A stretch of DNA of 64,000 bases, taken from assembly GCA_023055425.1 (NCBI GenBank), contig JALGPY010000034.1, forward strand, positions 806,001 through 870,000, written 5' to 3'. Both the position numbers and the translations under genes were made by a program. The DNA comes from Linanthus parryae (Eukaryota; Streptophyta; Magnoliopsida; Ericales; Polemoniaceae). Shown in pieces: positions 42,545 through 54,009 of the stretch. Every line of letters starts with the position of its first letter. Positions within the stretch are counted from its first letter, which is position 1. Under the pieces are notes generated by a model. That model had not been told where the DNA came from, did no database searches, and was given only the letters and a program-made list of their open reading frames with translations.

Positions 42545-45478
42545 TCATTCATGCTTGTTTTTCTTGGACTGACTACTCGATTGAGACCAGAAGTATTCCT
42601 CTTTAACATCAAACTCAAGTGGCAGTTCTGCAAAATCGTCTTCTGGATCGTCCACTTGTTCGACGGAGTCCACCGGAGGATTGGGGCATGTTGTCCTGTT
42701 GTGTCCCAGCTCCTTGCAATTGCCACACCTCCTTCTCTTGTCTTTCTTTGGTCCCTTTGGGCATTTAGTGTCCGGGGGGTTCGGATTCTTCACATGGGCG
42801 TAGGGATTTTCTTCCTTCTTAATCTCTCCTTGTGTCCCGGCTCCTTGTGTACCCTGAAAAGTTTTAGAAACCATTCTCTGCATTTTCCGAATCCCGTCGG
42901 CCATATGCTCTCTGAAGAACCTCATTGTCTCGCCAGTAGTACAACCCAAACTGTAATACAGTTGAACTTCGTTCCTCGAGGAAGCCCGGCGCATGGCTTG
43001 CAAATCTGGGTCATCACTTTTCTTCCCAACAGGCTCCTTCATTGATGGCTCGGTTCGGTAGAATTCTTTGTCAGTTTTGGTCCACCTTTTGGCAATTAAA
43101 GAGTTTGGGATCCTCTGTACTCCCTTTTGTTTCAGAACAAACAACATGTGTTTGCAAATCATATACGATGTTTCCCAACGAAAACACGTGCAACGGAGAA
43201 GCCTATTATCATGACGACATTGAACAACTTGCTGAAGCAAGAAAAGATAGGGTGGTTAGAAATTAAGAAGGAAATGAAAATACAAATGAACACAAGGATA
43301 GACAGATTGTAACCTGGTACTAGATAGAAGAGGACAATAGTTCAAAGACTGTGACATCAATACTTATTTGTTACACTTTAAGACTTAAGATAGCATTGAT
43401 AACATTAAGGAAACATGACAAGATTATTTAGAAATAAAAATGCAGTACACGAGTACATAGTATATAAATATGTAAATTGAAGCAGATGTACATACCACGG
43501 ATCTCTTCATTTGACCTCTCATCACGTAGAACAAGTCCAAGCTCTCTTCTGGAACAGTTTTGACTTCAAACACTCTATAATCATCACCCTTTGCAGCTTG
43601 TTTCCTAAACATGTTGAAGACATTTTCGGTGAAGACCTCTGCTGCATGGCGTTCGAGTTCCGTGAACCCTGTTGTTATCACCGGGTCTGATTGGTCGGAG
43701 CGATGGTGTGCCTTACGCTCGTTGTTGCGTAGCTTGTCAACCCCTGTCGTGAATCCCTTGCAAGCATTGGTCAATTTGTCCGAGTAGGACATATAATCCT
43801 TGACAAAACTGTTGATGCTCTCGCATCTCGAGGTCGTCGTTTGCAACGCAAAAAAATGATCCTTCAAGTATGTCTCCGCCCACAAGTGGCGGTTCATATA
43901 TGTGACCTGGACCCAATTCCTATCAGCAATGTTCCATCTGGTAAGCATTGCATGCCAATCATCATGCCAAAATTTTTCAGGTTTCCTACTATGCAAGCAC
44001 TTTTTAAAATCAACCATGAAGCCATCTCCCAACTTCAGATTAGCCTGGGCGTTCCGACAAAGATGCCAAGAACACAGACGATGTCTTGCCTCTGGGAAAT
44101 TATCCATAATAGCTTTTCTCATTGCCAAATCGCCATCCGTGATGACGGACAAAGGCTTCTTATCATTCATTACCTTCATCAGGCACTTCAAAACCCAATC
44201 ATATGTTTCTGCCGTCTCATCGTTGAGAAAAGCACAGGCAAAAATAGTCGTCTGGTAGTGATTGTTCACGCCAGATAGAATTACAAATGGTTTTTGATAG
44301 ATATTGGTCTTGTACGTTGCATCAAAAATGAGTACATCGCCAAATCTGTGGTAATCTACCACTGATCTCCTATCACACCAGAAAACACTTTCAAGCTCAT
44401 GATTTTTACCTGTTCTGAACCTACAAAAAAAATAAATAACACTTAGGGAAACAGAAAGATTAGTTACATAAATGATGTTAACTCTAACAGGTCAAAAAGT
44501 AAGTTTAACAAATAAGTATGAGCCTAACTGAACAGTAAATAGACATAAACAGATAAGATAGCACGCTTAATTGTTAAGAAGTAAACTTACTCCCTGAACA
44601 CGCCATAGTGACTGTGCTTCAAACTGTCAATGTACATCAAGGTCTGCTGCCCATCTCCTTCATTTGAATATATCTTGTCCATAGAGGCCATTTTATTGTA
44701 AAGATCTTTCTGTGTGTAACCCAACTTGTTATAACCGCCGGCTTGTTTAACCATCAAAAGAAAGCTTTGGCAATACTTGATCCCCACCTCCTTCAAAGAT
44801 CTGACCAGTTCAACATCAGCCTCAGAGACCTTTCGGTGTGACCGGTGGTTGCTCGCGCATTGTGGTTCCGAAAGTTCGTGTGAATGACCGGGTTCGAATT
44901 GAACCACCTTAAAAGGCTCGGTAGGTGAAGTTCTTGATATTTTTACACGTGCTTTGCATACACACCTAGTGTTTCTGGTATGCTCCCGTTTCCTATTTTC
45001 TTTGTACAGGACCTTCTCGGAGCGCAAGCCTTGTCGGGCACACACGTATATCCTTGACTTTATGCATTCTTTCGTTTCCGGGTCGAAGTACCGGCGGTTG
45101 CACCTTCTAATCCCAAAGCCAAGAATCAGTGCGTAGAGGTTGTACCAGTCATAAGCTTGAACCTCATTTTCAAAAGTCATTTCCATAACATCTTCCTTGG
45201 TAACCATTATTCCTGCATAAAACTTAAAATTAATATCTGTATAACTACAGTCATTAACTTAAACTGTAAGAACGCATACCTGGTATGATCTCTCCATTTG
45301 GAACTTCCATAATAGAGTTTCTGGTTGCATCTTCTCCATAGCTCTCTGTAAGAGTGATGTCCAAACATTCATCTTCATCTAAGACCTCGAAATCGTATTC
45401 TTCTTCCTCATAATCATGAGGCAAAGATACCAAACCCTTGCCACGAACTCCACTCTCACAAATTTCCCTCCCTCTCAT
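42545..45478 (-). CDS. MULE transposase, FAR1/MudrA type, four exons
   Basis: Exons on the minus strand: 45280-45478, 45212-44591, 44420-43496 and 43231-42545. All junctions have GT..AG (GGTATGC, GAGTAAGT, GGTATGT donors; GCAG, TGTAG, TTCAG acceptors) and the phases agree, giving 810 residues without a stop. Acidic N-terminus; FAR1-type DNA-binding domain in exon 2 (IYVCARQGL ... CVCKARV ... GHSHEL); MULE transposase domain in exon 3 (VLIFDATYKTN, VITDGDLAMRKAI, LCSWHLCRNAQANL, TTSRCESINSFVKDY); SWIM zinc finger in exon 4 (CTCFRWETSYMICKHM) and a C-terminal knuckle CGNCKELGHNRTTC. It would cut and paste the element. A domesticated FRS gene is possible, but the Ulp1-like neighbour favours a MULE. 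Confidence 0.85.
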
Positions 45479-45806
45479 CTGAAATTGGTTTGTTTCACTT
45501 TCTGGTTCTCAGATTGACCTCCTTCTCAACCTTATATTCAAAGAAGAAGACCCCAACAACCAAAAGGTAGTATTGCACTATTTTGGATACAAAATTTTTA
45601 AAGACATGAAGAACTCTTTAATTTTTTACCTTAATGAATACGAAATCTCTGAAAAGTTTATCTCCTCATTAATATATGGATGTAGTATAATAAATTACTC
45701 AGCTACCAAGACTGTGGTGTCAGTGAGATGAAACTTTAATATTCTCGAACCCAGTTACAGGATTTAAGATAGCAACCTTAATAGTTTAAAGAGAAACAGT
45801 TCACTA

Positions 45807-45811
45807 AGCTT
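45807..45811. repeat. Target site duplication of the Athila-like element, left copy
   Basis: AGCTT, repeated at 55595-55599. The uninterrupted site survives in the duplicated copy (CACTAAGCTTATTTTG near 56100), which confirms the boundaries. Confidence 0.93.
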
Positions 45812-47333
45812 TGATAACTCTCTTTTACGAGTTATTTTTATACTTCCATATTACTTGTAATAGGCTTATTTCACATGATTTATATGTTATATTTGCACAA
45901 ATATGTGGAATTGATGACTTACAAGCCTAAGAGTGAAAAGTTGTGTTTCTAGCCTATTTGTGCATGTTTTCTCTCATATTTGCTATGATAATTGCACGGG
46001 TTGTTTAGTGTGTGTATCTCAGGTAAAATAGGTGCAATGGAGCTCATGAGATGCTTGGATATGCTTGGAATGGAGCTAGATGAAGAGGGGAAAAGGAGAT
46101 GCACAAACGAAGAAAAGTTGGAAAAGTCATACAGGACCAGCCTGCACTCTTTTCGATTCCCAGGAAAATCTACAAGGAATTTTGAAGAAAGGCTTGCGGC
46201 ATTGGAAAGTAGACATCCGTAGCTTTCCAACGGTATATGGTAGGCCCGAAGACGAGTCCGTATGAGGGAGATACAGCCCGCGCAAAATCAGCATATAATT
46301 CTGTCCGGGAATTACAAAGTAGAGGGGCTGAAGTGCAATTTCGGCATATTTTCATTAAAAAACGTGCCCAGCTGGTAGAAAACGGGGAGAACGACCTAAG
46401 AGCAGATTATTGACGCATCTTTGAAGATTTTGGAGCTAGGGAAGAAGGGAGAACAAGCTTGGAGCAAGGATCATCAATTACATTGAAGATTCAAGCGTTT
46501 GATCATCTTTTCTTCTTCTATTCTTCATGAACTCTATGATTTTGTTTATGTTGAACCATATTATGTCTAGCTAAACTTCTCAAGCTAGGTGATTGATGAG
46601 AAACTAGGGTTTGTTGGATGATTTTCCGGATTTTGGACATGATACATGCGTTTGCTTAAAGTTTATGAATGTTCTAGTTATCTTACATATTCTTGTACTT
46701 CATTTTTAGTATTCTTGGCTTGATCACCCTTAGGATACTAGTCGTTGAGATTTTTGCACGAAAGTGAACTTTTTGATACATGTTAAAGAATATTGTAGGT
46801 AATCTTGTAGTTTCTTGAGACCGACAGGAGATAGAAACTTGATTAATCGTGTGAGGGTAGTTTCAATTGATTTTTGTTAGAACTTAGTGAATTCGGTGGA
46901 CCGATAGGACCCAAAATCTATTGTTTACACAAATTCACGTGAGATCGAGAGAAGATCGTGATGAGCATTACCCGATATAACTAGAACGTGATTAGAGTGT
47001 TTCATGCATAACCCGGAAATCGTTAACAACCCTAGGGACCATCAATTGCCTAGTTCTTCCTTATTAATCGTATTACATCACAATTTGTCTTCGTTTAAAG
47101 TGAAAATTCTCCAAAAATATTTAGTTACTTGTCATTTAATTTTAGTCGCTTGTTTGTGGGCGACAACTTTACAAAATTCAAACCCTTCTTACCGGTTACA
47201 TAGATATCTCATAATTACTTTCTAGTTAACTAATAATCGTAAATTCCCTTGGGTTCGATACTCGGAGTCGTAAAATACTCCACATACTACTTGACCGTAT
47301 ACTTGCGTTTAAGCGCGTAAAGAATTCGCGTCA
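45812..47333 (+). repeat. 5' LTR of the Athila-like element
   Basis: 1522 bp. It lacks 63 bp present in the 3' LTR; the gap lies between short repeats GGTGGACCGA(T/G)AGGACCC, which suggests deletion by slippage or recombination in this copy. Confidence 0.93.
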
Positions 47334-47339
47334 AGTTTT

Positions 47340-47357
47340 TGGCGCCGTTGCCGGGGA
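47340..47357 (+). promoter_or_regulatory. Primer binding site of the Athila-like element
   Basis: TGGCGCCGTTGCCGGGGA, six bases after the LTR end; the usual primer site of Athila elements (from memory, tRNA-Asp). Confidence 0.88.
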
Positions 47358-47474
47358 CTTTAACGGTTTATTAGTTTAGTAGAAATTGATTTAGGATATC
47401 TCTTTTACTTTTTTGTTTAATTAGCTACTTGTTTTCTCACTTGTATTTGAGTCTGCTTTTCAGGTCATCAGTGT

Positions 47475-49898
47475 ATGTCCAGGATCCCTAGAGAACTTGT
47501 GCCCCCACTTGAAGACCCAGAGCAGTTATTCAGAGATCAGAGGAGAAGACAGAAACAGAGCACTATGGGTGATCAATTGACCAACGCGCAGCTCAATGAG
47601 AAAATGGAAGAGTTGGCGAAACTGTTGAATGATCGCAACGCCCAGACACCGTACAACAAGTCTGGGCAGGCTATTGTGGAGAAATTCCAAACGTCCACGT
47701 ATGGACACAATCCGGCAATTGTAGTGCCAGACATACAGGCTGAGCATTTTGATCTCAAGCCAGCTACGATCCAGACAGTCACCAATCAGTTCCATTTTTA
47801 TGGGAACAAGGATGAGGATCCCAACGATTTCATTGGGAAGTTCAATGCTTATATCAAGACTGTGAAGTATAAGAACGTGACTCCAGAGGCATTGAAACTT
47901 ATTCTATTTCCCTATTGTTTGAAAGGTGCAGCTGAGAAGTGGCTTGAGTCGAGAGCTCCGGATTCAATCACTACATGGGCTCAATGTGTGGATGAATTCA
48001 TGGCAAAGTTTTACCCAGTTCAGCGGGTGATTCAGTTACAAGGTGATATCCTTGGCTTTCAGCAGCAGGCCCATGAGACCGTGGTAGAGGCGTGGGATAG
48101 ATTTATGCATTTGATCAGGAAGTGCCCAAATCACGATTTTGGGGACTACAAAATTTTGCAGGTCTTCTACCATGGCTTAGAACGCCATAACCAGGAGCTG
48201 GTTAACAGAGAAGCTGGAGGCAATTTTCTGTACTCTGTTGACAAGGAAGGAGCATATGCACTTATGAAACAGCTAGCCAAGCAGGATACGCAATTTTATG
48301 ATTTTAGAAGACTTTCGGCTTTGCCTGAGCCTAGAGATGATGAATGGAAGACTGGGATCAGCAAGATGGTGTCAGATTTAGCCAAGCATGTGTATCGGGA
48401 TCATAAGCCAGTTGCAAGAGTAGAGGAGCAGGAATTTGATTCAGCCTTGGCCCAGATTGCAAGTGAAGATGTGAACTTTGTGGGGGCACAAGGACAGCGG
48501 CAGAATTGGAACCAAGGGAACTACAGACCAGGCACAAGAGATCATCCAGGTTTCAGGTATGGGGATCAGTCTGGAGCTATATACGCACCCGGGTTTCAGC
48601 ACATGCCACAAGCACCAGTGTCGCAGGCTCCACCACCGGCTGTTGTAGCGCCAAACCCAGAGATTTCTGTACTCACTAAGGCGTTGACACAGCTGAGTAA
48701 CAACATGAACGATATGACCACGACGGTCAATGCTATGTCTTCTGATTTGCAGGCTACGAAGACCTCTCTTCGTGCACTAGAGGTTCAAGTTGGGCAAATT
48801 GCAACGCAATTATCTGCTAGAGCACCTGGTTCTCTACCGTCTGACACAGAGAATGTGCGCCAGGTAAATGCCATTACCACTCGCTGCGGGGTTTCGTTGA
48901 CTGATCCACCATACCCGAGCCATGCCAGAGCTGAAGCGTCAAAAGCTAAGGAGCACGAGGTCTTCGATTCTGAGAAGACACCTGTCATGGTCCCCCAATC
49001 AAAGGGCATGACTCCACATGATGAGGAAAATTCCAATGAGGTATTACCACCACCCTCTTCTTCTAAAGATGTACCTTTTCCATTGAAAACTAGAAAGAAG
49101 AAGGATGACTCTGAGGAGTACAGGAGATTTCTCAATATTTTCTCCAAACTGCACATAAACATTCCGTTGATTGAGGCGCTGCAGAAAATGCCTAAGTATG
49201 CGCGGTTTATCAAGGATGCTATCTATGGGAGAAAAGCTATGGATAACTTTCAGACAGTGAAAATGAATGAGCAGGTGAGTTCATGTGTCTTGCATGGGCT
49301 ACCCAAGAAGAAGAAAGATCCAGGTAGTTTTGTGATTGAAGCTACACTTGGTGGGGCATATACAGGCAGGGCTCTATGTGATTTGGGGGCGAGTGTCAAC
49401 CTGATGCCGCTTTCAGTATTTAAAAAGCTAGGTGTGGGGGAGCCTAGTAAAACCTGGATCAATCTGCAGTTCGCAGATAAGTCGTCCAAGAAGGCCATTG
49501 GGGTGGTAGAAGACTTACTTGTGAGGGTTGGTAGTTTGATCATGCCAGCTGATTTTGTGATCCTTGACATGCCAGTTGGTGACGTTCCGATCATTCTTGG
49601 TAGGCCCTTTCTGGCTACTGGTCGGACTTTAATTGATGTGGAGAATGGAGAGTTGATCATGAGGGTCAACGATACTGTGGAGACCTTTCAGGTTTTCAAA
49701 CCGACTCCTCAGTACACTTATGAGGTGAAGCCAGACTTGCCATTTCCTGTGAAAGTTGTGCGTGGAATTTCAGAGCTGACACAAGGAGATCCGCCAGATC
49801 CTAAGGGTAAAGAATCGAGTGTGCAGGCGCACGAGGTAGTCATGAGTATCCAGCGCCAGAAGTTGGATGCGACACGACCTGCCAAACCACCTTTCTGA
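47475..49898 (+). CDS. Athila-like Gag-protease, intact
   Basis: 807 residues from ATG 47475 (MSRIPRELVPPLED); a second ATG at codon 31 (MGDQLTNAQ) is also possible. Retrotransposon gag domain at about residues 110-240 (FIGKFNAYIKTV, YCLKGAAEKWLES, DEFMAKFYPVQRV, EAWDRFMHLIRKCPNH). The middle is rich in Q, P and N with a predicted coiled-coil stretch (LTQLSNNMNDMTTTVNAM). Aspartic protease from about 610 with the Athila-type active site CDLGASVNLMP (~634) and ILGRPFLATGRTLID. The frame stops before any RT. Gag would form particles that can be filled by enzymes from a complete relative. Confidence 0.93.
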   Translation: MSRIPRELVPPLEDPEQLFRDQRRRQKQSTMGDQLTNAQLNEKMEELAKLLNDRNAQTPYNKSGQAIVEKFQTSTYGHNPAIVVPDIQAEHFDLKPATIQTVTNQFHFYGNKDEDPNDFIGKFNAYIKTVKYKNVTPEALKLILFPYCLKGAAEKWLESRAPDSITTWAQCVDEFMAKFYPVQRVIQLQGDILGFQQQAHETVVEAWDRFMHLIRKCPNHDFGDYKILQVFYHGLERHNQELVNREAGGNFLYSVDKEGAYALMKQLAKQDTQFYDFRRLSALPEPRDDEWKTGISKMVSDLAKHVYRDHKPVARVEEQEFDSALAQIASEDVNFVGAQGQRQNWNQGNYRPGTRDHPGFRYGDQSGAIYAPGFQHMPQAPVSQAPPPAVVAPNPEISVLTKALTQLSNNMNDMTTTVNAMSSDLQATKTSLRALEVQVGQIATQLSARAPGSLPSDTENVRQVNAITTRCGVSLTDPPYPSHARAEASKAKEHEVFDSEKTPVMVPQSKGMTPHDEENSNEVLPPPSSSKDVPFPLKTRKKKDDSEEYRRFLNIFSKLHINIPLIEALQKMPKYARFIKDAIYGRKAMDNFQTVKMNEQVSSCVLHGLPKKKKDPGSFVIEATLGGAYTGRALCDLGASVNLMPLSVFKKLGVGEPSKTWINLQFADKSSKKAIGVVEDLLVRVGSLIMPADFVILDMPVGDVPIILGRPFLATGRTLIDVENGELIMRVNDTVETFQVFKPTPQYTYEVKPDLPFPVKVVRGISELTQGDPPDPKGKESSVQAHEVVMSIQRQKLDATRPAKPPF

Positions 49899-50363
49899 GC
49901 TTCATGAGGTAACTGGGTCGGGCCGCCGACCGTAAATTACAAGCGCTCGTTGGGAGGCAACCCAACGTATTTTATGCATTAGTGTAGAGAGTGTGTTTTA
50001 AATACTGTTGTGTGCGTTTTTAAATTCCGTTTTGTTATCTGAGGGGTGAGAGAGCGAGAATTTGACATTTGAATTGAGTCTCCGCAGGTTTACAGGTTAT
50101 TACGAGATTCGGACTCCCCTTTTTGATGTGCGTAGACTCGCATGGAAATGCGCGCATCAGAGTTCGGACGTAAAAGAAAGGCGGAAATTGAACGAGAAAG
50201 ATGTGATCACGACGATATTTCCGAGGACGTGGGAAGCGTGTCACGAAAAATTGGCTCAAGAACAAAAAGAGGAACATGGAATTCAAGCTAAGGACCCTCG
50301 AAGATCAAGCAAAGGAAACGGATCAAAAAAAAAAAAAAAAAAAGAGCAGTTCCAGCCCCAGAC

Positions 50364-50480
50364 TGGTCTTATGATCAGCCAACTGGTCGTAGGACCACTT
50401 TTTACTTAGTCAAAATGTGGAGAACAAGCAAAACCATGCTTCTGCTGGTCGCAGGACCAGTACTAGTGGTCGTACGACCA
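50364..50480. repeat. Four copies of a TGGTCGTACGACCA-like palindrome
   Basis: TGGTCTTATGATCA (50364), TGGTCGTAGGACCA (50384), TGGTCGCAGGACCA (50446) and the perfect TGGTCGTACGACCA (50467), within 117 bp. They could be protein-binding sites or RNA hairpins. Confidence 0.8.
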
Positions 50481-53400
50481 TGATGGGCGCGGGCGAAATT
50501 TTATTAATTATCCGGGGGTATATTTGCTATTTTGGAAAAAGTTTGAAGACAAGTCGTGAGGAAGCTTCTTCCCCTTCAGACGACGAACATCAACAGACAG
50601 AGCCATAGACTCTCGACTCTTGCTATCATCAAACCCAGAGGAATCAGGCCGATTGACAGATCTCTTTCTCGCGTCTCACAGCAATCAACGCTCCAACGGG
50701 GTAGTGTCGGCGTGTTGGGTCTGAACAGCACCGGCAGCGCACCTCACTGAGCCGCCGACCATCGGATTTTGGCCAAAACCCTTAAAATCAGTGAAATCGC
50801 CGGCCGTTTGGAGGGTTATTCTCGCGAGCACAGCAGCGGTGAAGCTCTGTTTTCTTCTTTGCCGCTGCTTCTTCCTCCTCTCCTGTTTCTCTTCTTCCTC
50901 TGCTCTGTTTGCGATTTCTTCTTCTGATTCGCTGGGTTCTTCTTGTTCGATCTGCTCTGAGCTGTTTGCTGGGTTTAGTCCGGTTTAGATTGGGTCTGAG
51001 ATTGAGTCGGTTCTGTGGTGGGTTAGGCTCTGATTTGGTCGCTAATCTTGATCGGGTTTTGCAGAGCTAGCCAACGAGGAACAGGGGATCTTCGGTAAAG
51101 GTTGATTGGAGGTCTAGGTTACTGATTTCCCCATGGCTGCAGATGGGTTTAGCCACTGCTGGGTCTTGTAAAGTGGTGGATTGGCCGTGGGTTTTGCAGG
51201 TGATTTCAGGTGGATTTCTGGGTTTGGGTCGGTAGTTGGCAGGGCTGTGGTTCGGGGTTTAGGTGATTGAGTCTGGTGAAGCTTTGGTGTTTGGTTTAGT
51301 TGGTTTTGTATGTTGGTCTAGGTGGCAGCAGTGGTAGTTTTGGTGTATTGAGAAATTGGATGGTTTGATTAGTTTATTTAGGTGAAGGTTATGGAGATTG
51401 TATTGGAGTGGTGGTGATGAGGACTAATGTTGGTACTGTGAAGAGGTAGCAGTGGGTTATGGTTATGAAGGTTGTATTGTCCTGAAGAAGCTAAGGTTTT
51501 TCTCAAATAAATTTGTCAATTCGTTCTCAACTGGTTGGAATTAGAGCAAACCGTTTGCGGGATTATAAAGGCGACAACGAGGAGAAGCCGTTGAGCTAAA
51601 AATTTCACATCGCGAAAGTTACTGTAAAATCAGTCAACCGTACCGTTCTTGACTGATTTTGTCGCTCCAGCCCCGTTAGAATGGAACTCCAAGGCTTCAG
51701 GTATCGCTAAACTCTCTCTTTTAATTGAGTTGAGGCACTTGCATATGATTTGTTGGATTGATTGCTAAATTCGTCTGAAATTTGCACTTAATTGGTCAAT
51801 TTTGTCTACAGAACTTGTCACGTGCATGTAGCAAATATTATCTCTAAATTTGAATTGCTACTTTTCGTGCATTGAAACTGTTGAGAATTAAGGCACCTGA
51901 TTCTGACTGTAGGAAGAAACAGAAAGTAGTTGAGGCATAGGATGACAACGCTACTGAGTAGATTCACCGCACCTCGCATTAGAATTGCCGAGTCCTCTTG
52001 ATTGATCTCTAAATTCGTTGAGGACAACGACGCAGTCTAGTGTGGGGGGATTTTTAGTCTTGACTAGCCAGTCCGTGTATGCATTAACCTGTCACATATA
52101 GATTGTTAGTTCGTATTGTGTCGTATAGTGTCGTATTTGTGGTCCATGTCGTGTTTAGTTATAGTGTCGTATGGTGATGTATTAGCGGTGTATATATGTG
52201 TTAGTTGTTTTATTTTGCACGTTTACTTAATTGAGTCCACCTACCTGAAATGAGTCAGTTCGAGTCTTCTTTCGCGTCTGGCCCTGCATATAGAGTAGAA
52301 AAAAAAATCCATAAAAGTAAATTTTTTCTTAAGAGAAAGGGCAATCAAAATGAGTTGAACTTGGCGAGGGCTTAATGATAGAATCCTCTAGGAGTATGAA
52401 GATCCGAAGTGAGGCAGAGACGCGAGAATCTGGAGTAGGAAGACTTATAGAGCTAATGCACACTAGAAATGCAAGTAACTGTCTCTCAGACTTAGATATC
52501 CTACTAGTACTACACCGCCGTCATTTAGGTAGTCGTCAACCCTCCTCGGAGTGGCAACAGAACAGTCGTGCGAGTGACTTTTATGGGGACCTCACGTCCC
52601 GTCTCACAGCCTAGGTCCACTAGTTACCCTCTTCGATCCATTTACCCCTTTTATTCACAGCCTCTAGCCTAGGAAGCCTTTCATTGTGACTTTCATCACT
52701 TGTTAGAATGGCCCTTTCCTATGCGTCATGATAGAGGGAGTCGAGTTAGGGAGGTTCGATGAGGGTGTGCTGATTTGATACATTCGTTGTGGATACTCTT
52801 ACAGGTTTCGTCTTACGAGGGGATGTGAGGGTGAGTTAGAGACGGCAGCACACTTCGGTGTGGCGGTGAATCGTGTCCTTACACCACGATCACAGGTGGA
52901 GTGCCGTAGTGCGTGACATTCTTTCCGCACAATATGGGGTGGGGTTGATTGATATTATAGGAGGACGTGATAGTTTTTCATGTTATTCTCTATATCTTAG
53001 GTGATGAGGAGGATCGGTTGGAAAGCACGTATCACTTTGACTACTGAATTTTGTGAGTTGGTTTACATCGAGTGTGGGGGTGTCGACGATTATTAGTATA
53101 TCTCTTTGATTTGACACATTCCACCCCCACGTTATCTACATGATATTTTTATCTCGTCGGGTTCATTCAGTATTACTTGTGCTCCATGTGTTGATTATTT
53201 GTGGGAAGTGAGGAAATGAAAAAAAGAAAAGAGAGAGATAGAAAAAAAAATGAAAAAAAAAAGAGAGAATGAAAGGAAGGAGAAGGAAATAAAGGAGCGT
53301 GTTTTGGCAATTGCAAGGGAACCGAAGAGATTAGCTATGATTCTGTCTAACACTCTTTCACATTTGTGGCTGCGAGAACGGTGTTGCACCGGGATTGAGG

Positions 53401-53993
53401 GAATTAGGGCCGGAGTAGGTGAGATTCGGTTGGGTTCCTTGGATTTCGGTGAGGGAGTGTGAGAAACGGGTCACGTGAGAATATCATGACGTCTAGGACT
53501 ACGCTTCTAAATAGCCTATCCCACCCGTCCTAAGCCTTCAACAGTTTTAACCCGTGGATAAATAGCTCGGATGGTAAGTACTAGGGATATGTCTGATGAG
53601 TGTGTGAGTGCAAATTATTAAGTGCTCGTGCTTGTTCTGTCCAACGAAACTGGCCGCAAGTTCTGTCGATCATGGAGGTTGTAGAGTTTCCAAAGGGGAT
53701 ATGAGAGCCTGATGACTTACCAGTTTGCTTATCGAGATTGCCCAATCTCAACCAAAAAGAAATACTTTTGTGTGCGTGTGTAAATATGTGTTTTGTAGGA
53801 TCGAGTCGTACCTTGCATTTGCATCATATTGTTGCATTGTTGAGTCGTATTTTGTTATTGAGTCGGCTAGTTAAGATTTGTATGCAACGGTGTTTCGAAT
53901 AGTATGCAATTGTCTTGGCTCAAATCTTGTTGGTGGTGGGATGAAGTGAGAATGTGGTTGGATTTTGATTTGTTGCTCGGGACGAGCAAAAGG

Positions 53994-54009
53994 TAAGTGT
54001 GGGGGTATT
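53994..54009 (+). promoter_or_regulatory. Polypurine tract of the Athila-like element
   Basis: AAGTGTGGGGGTATT ends at the 3' LTR start. Confidence 0.75.

Larger units (their letters stand above)
49899..54009 (+). other. Non-coding internal region of the Athila-like element
   Basis: 4.1 kb with no open frame above about 115 codons and no RT, integrase or envelope-like gene. It holds an A-run (50326-50342), four small palindromes (50364-50480), a leader-like CT-rich part (50780-50990), TGTCGTAT repeats (52110-52200), a purine-rich tract (53214-53302) and two internal copies of a polypurine-like GTGTGGGGG (52041, 53079) before the real one. Confidence 0.75.

Noticed and set aside
47240..47275. 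GGGTTCGATACTC, like a tRNA T-arm
   Set aside because: No cloverleaf can be built; it is part of the Athila LTR, present in both copies.
49899..54009. Envelope-like gene in the Athila element
   Set aside because: No open frame above about 115 codons and no signal peptide or membrane segment pattern.
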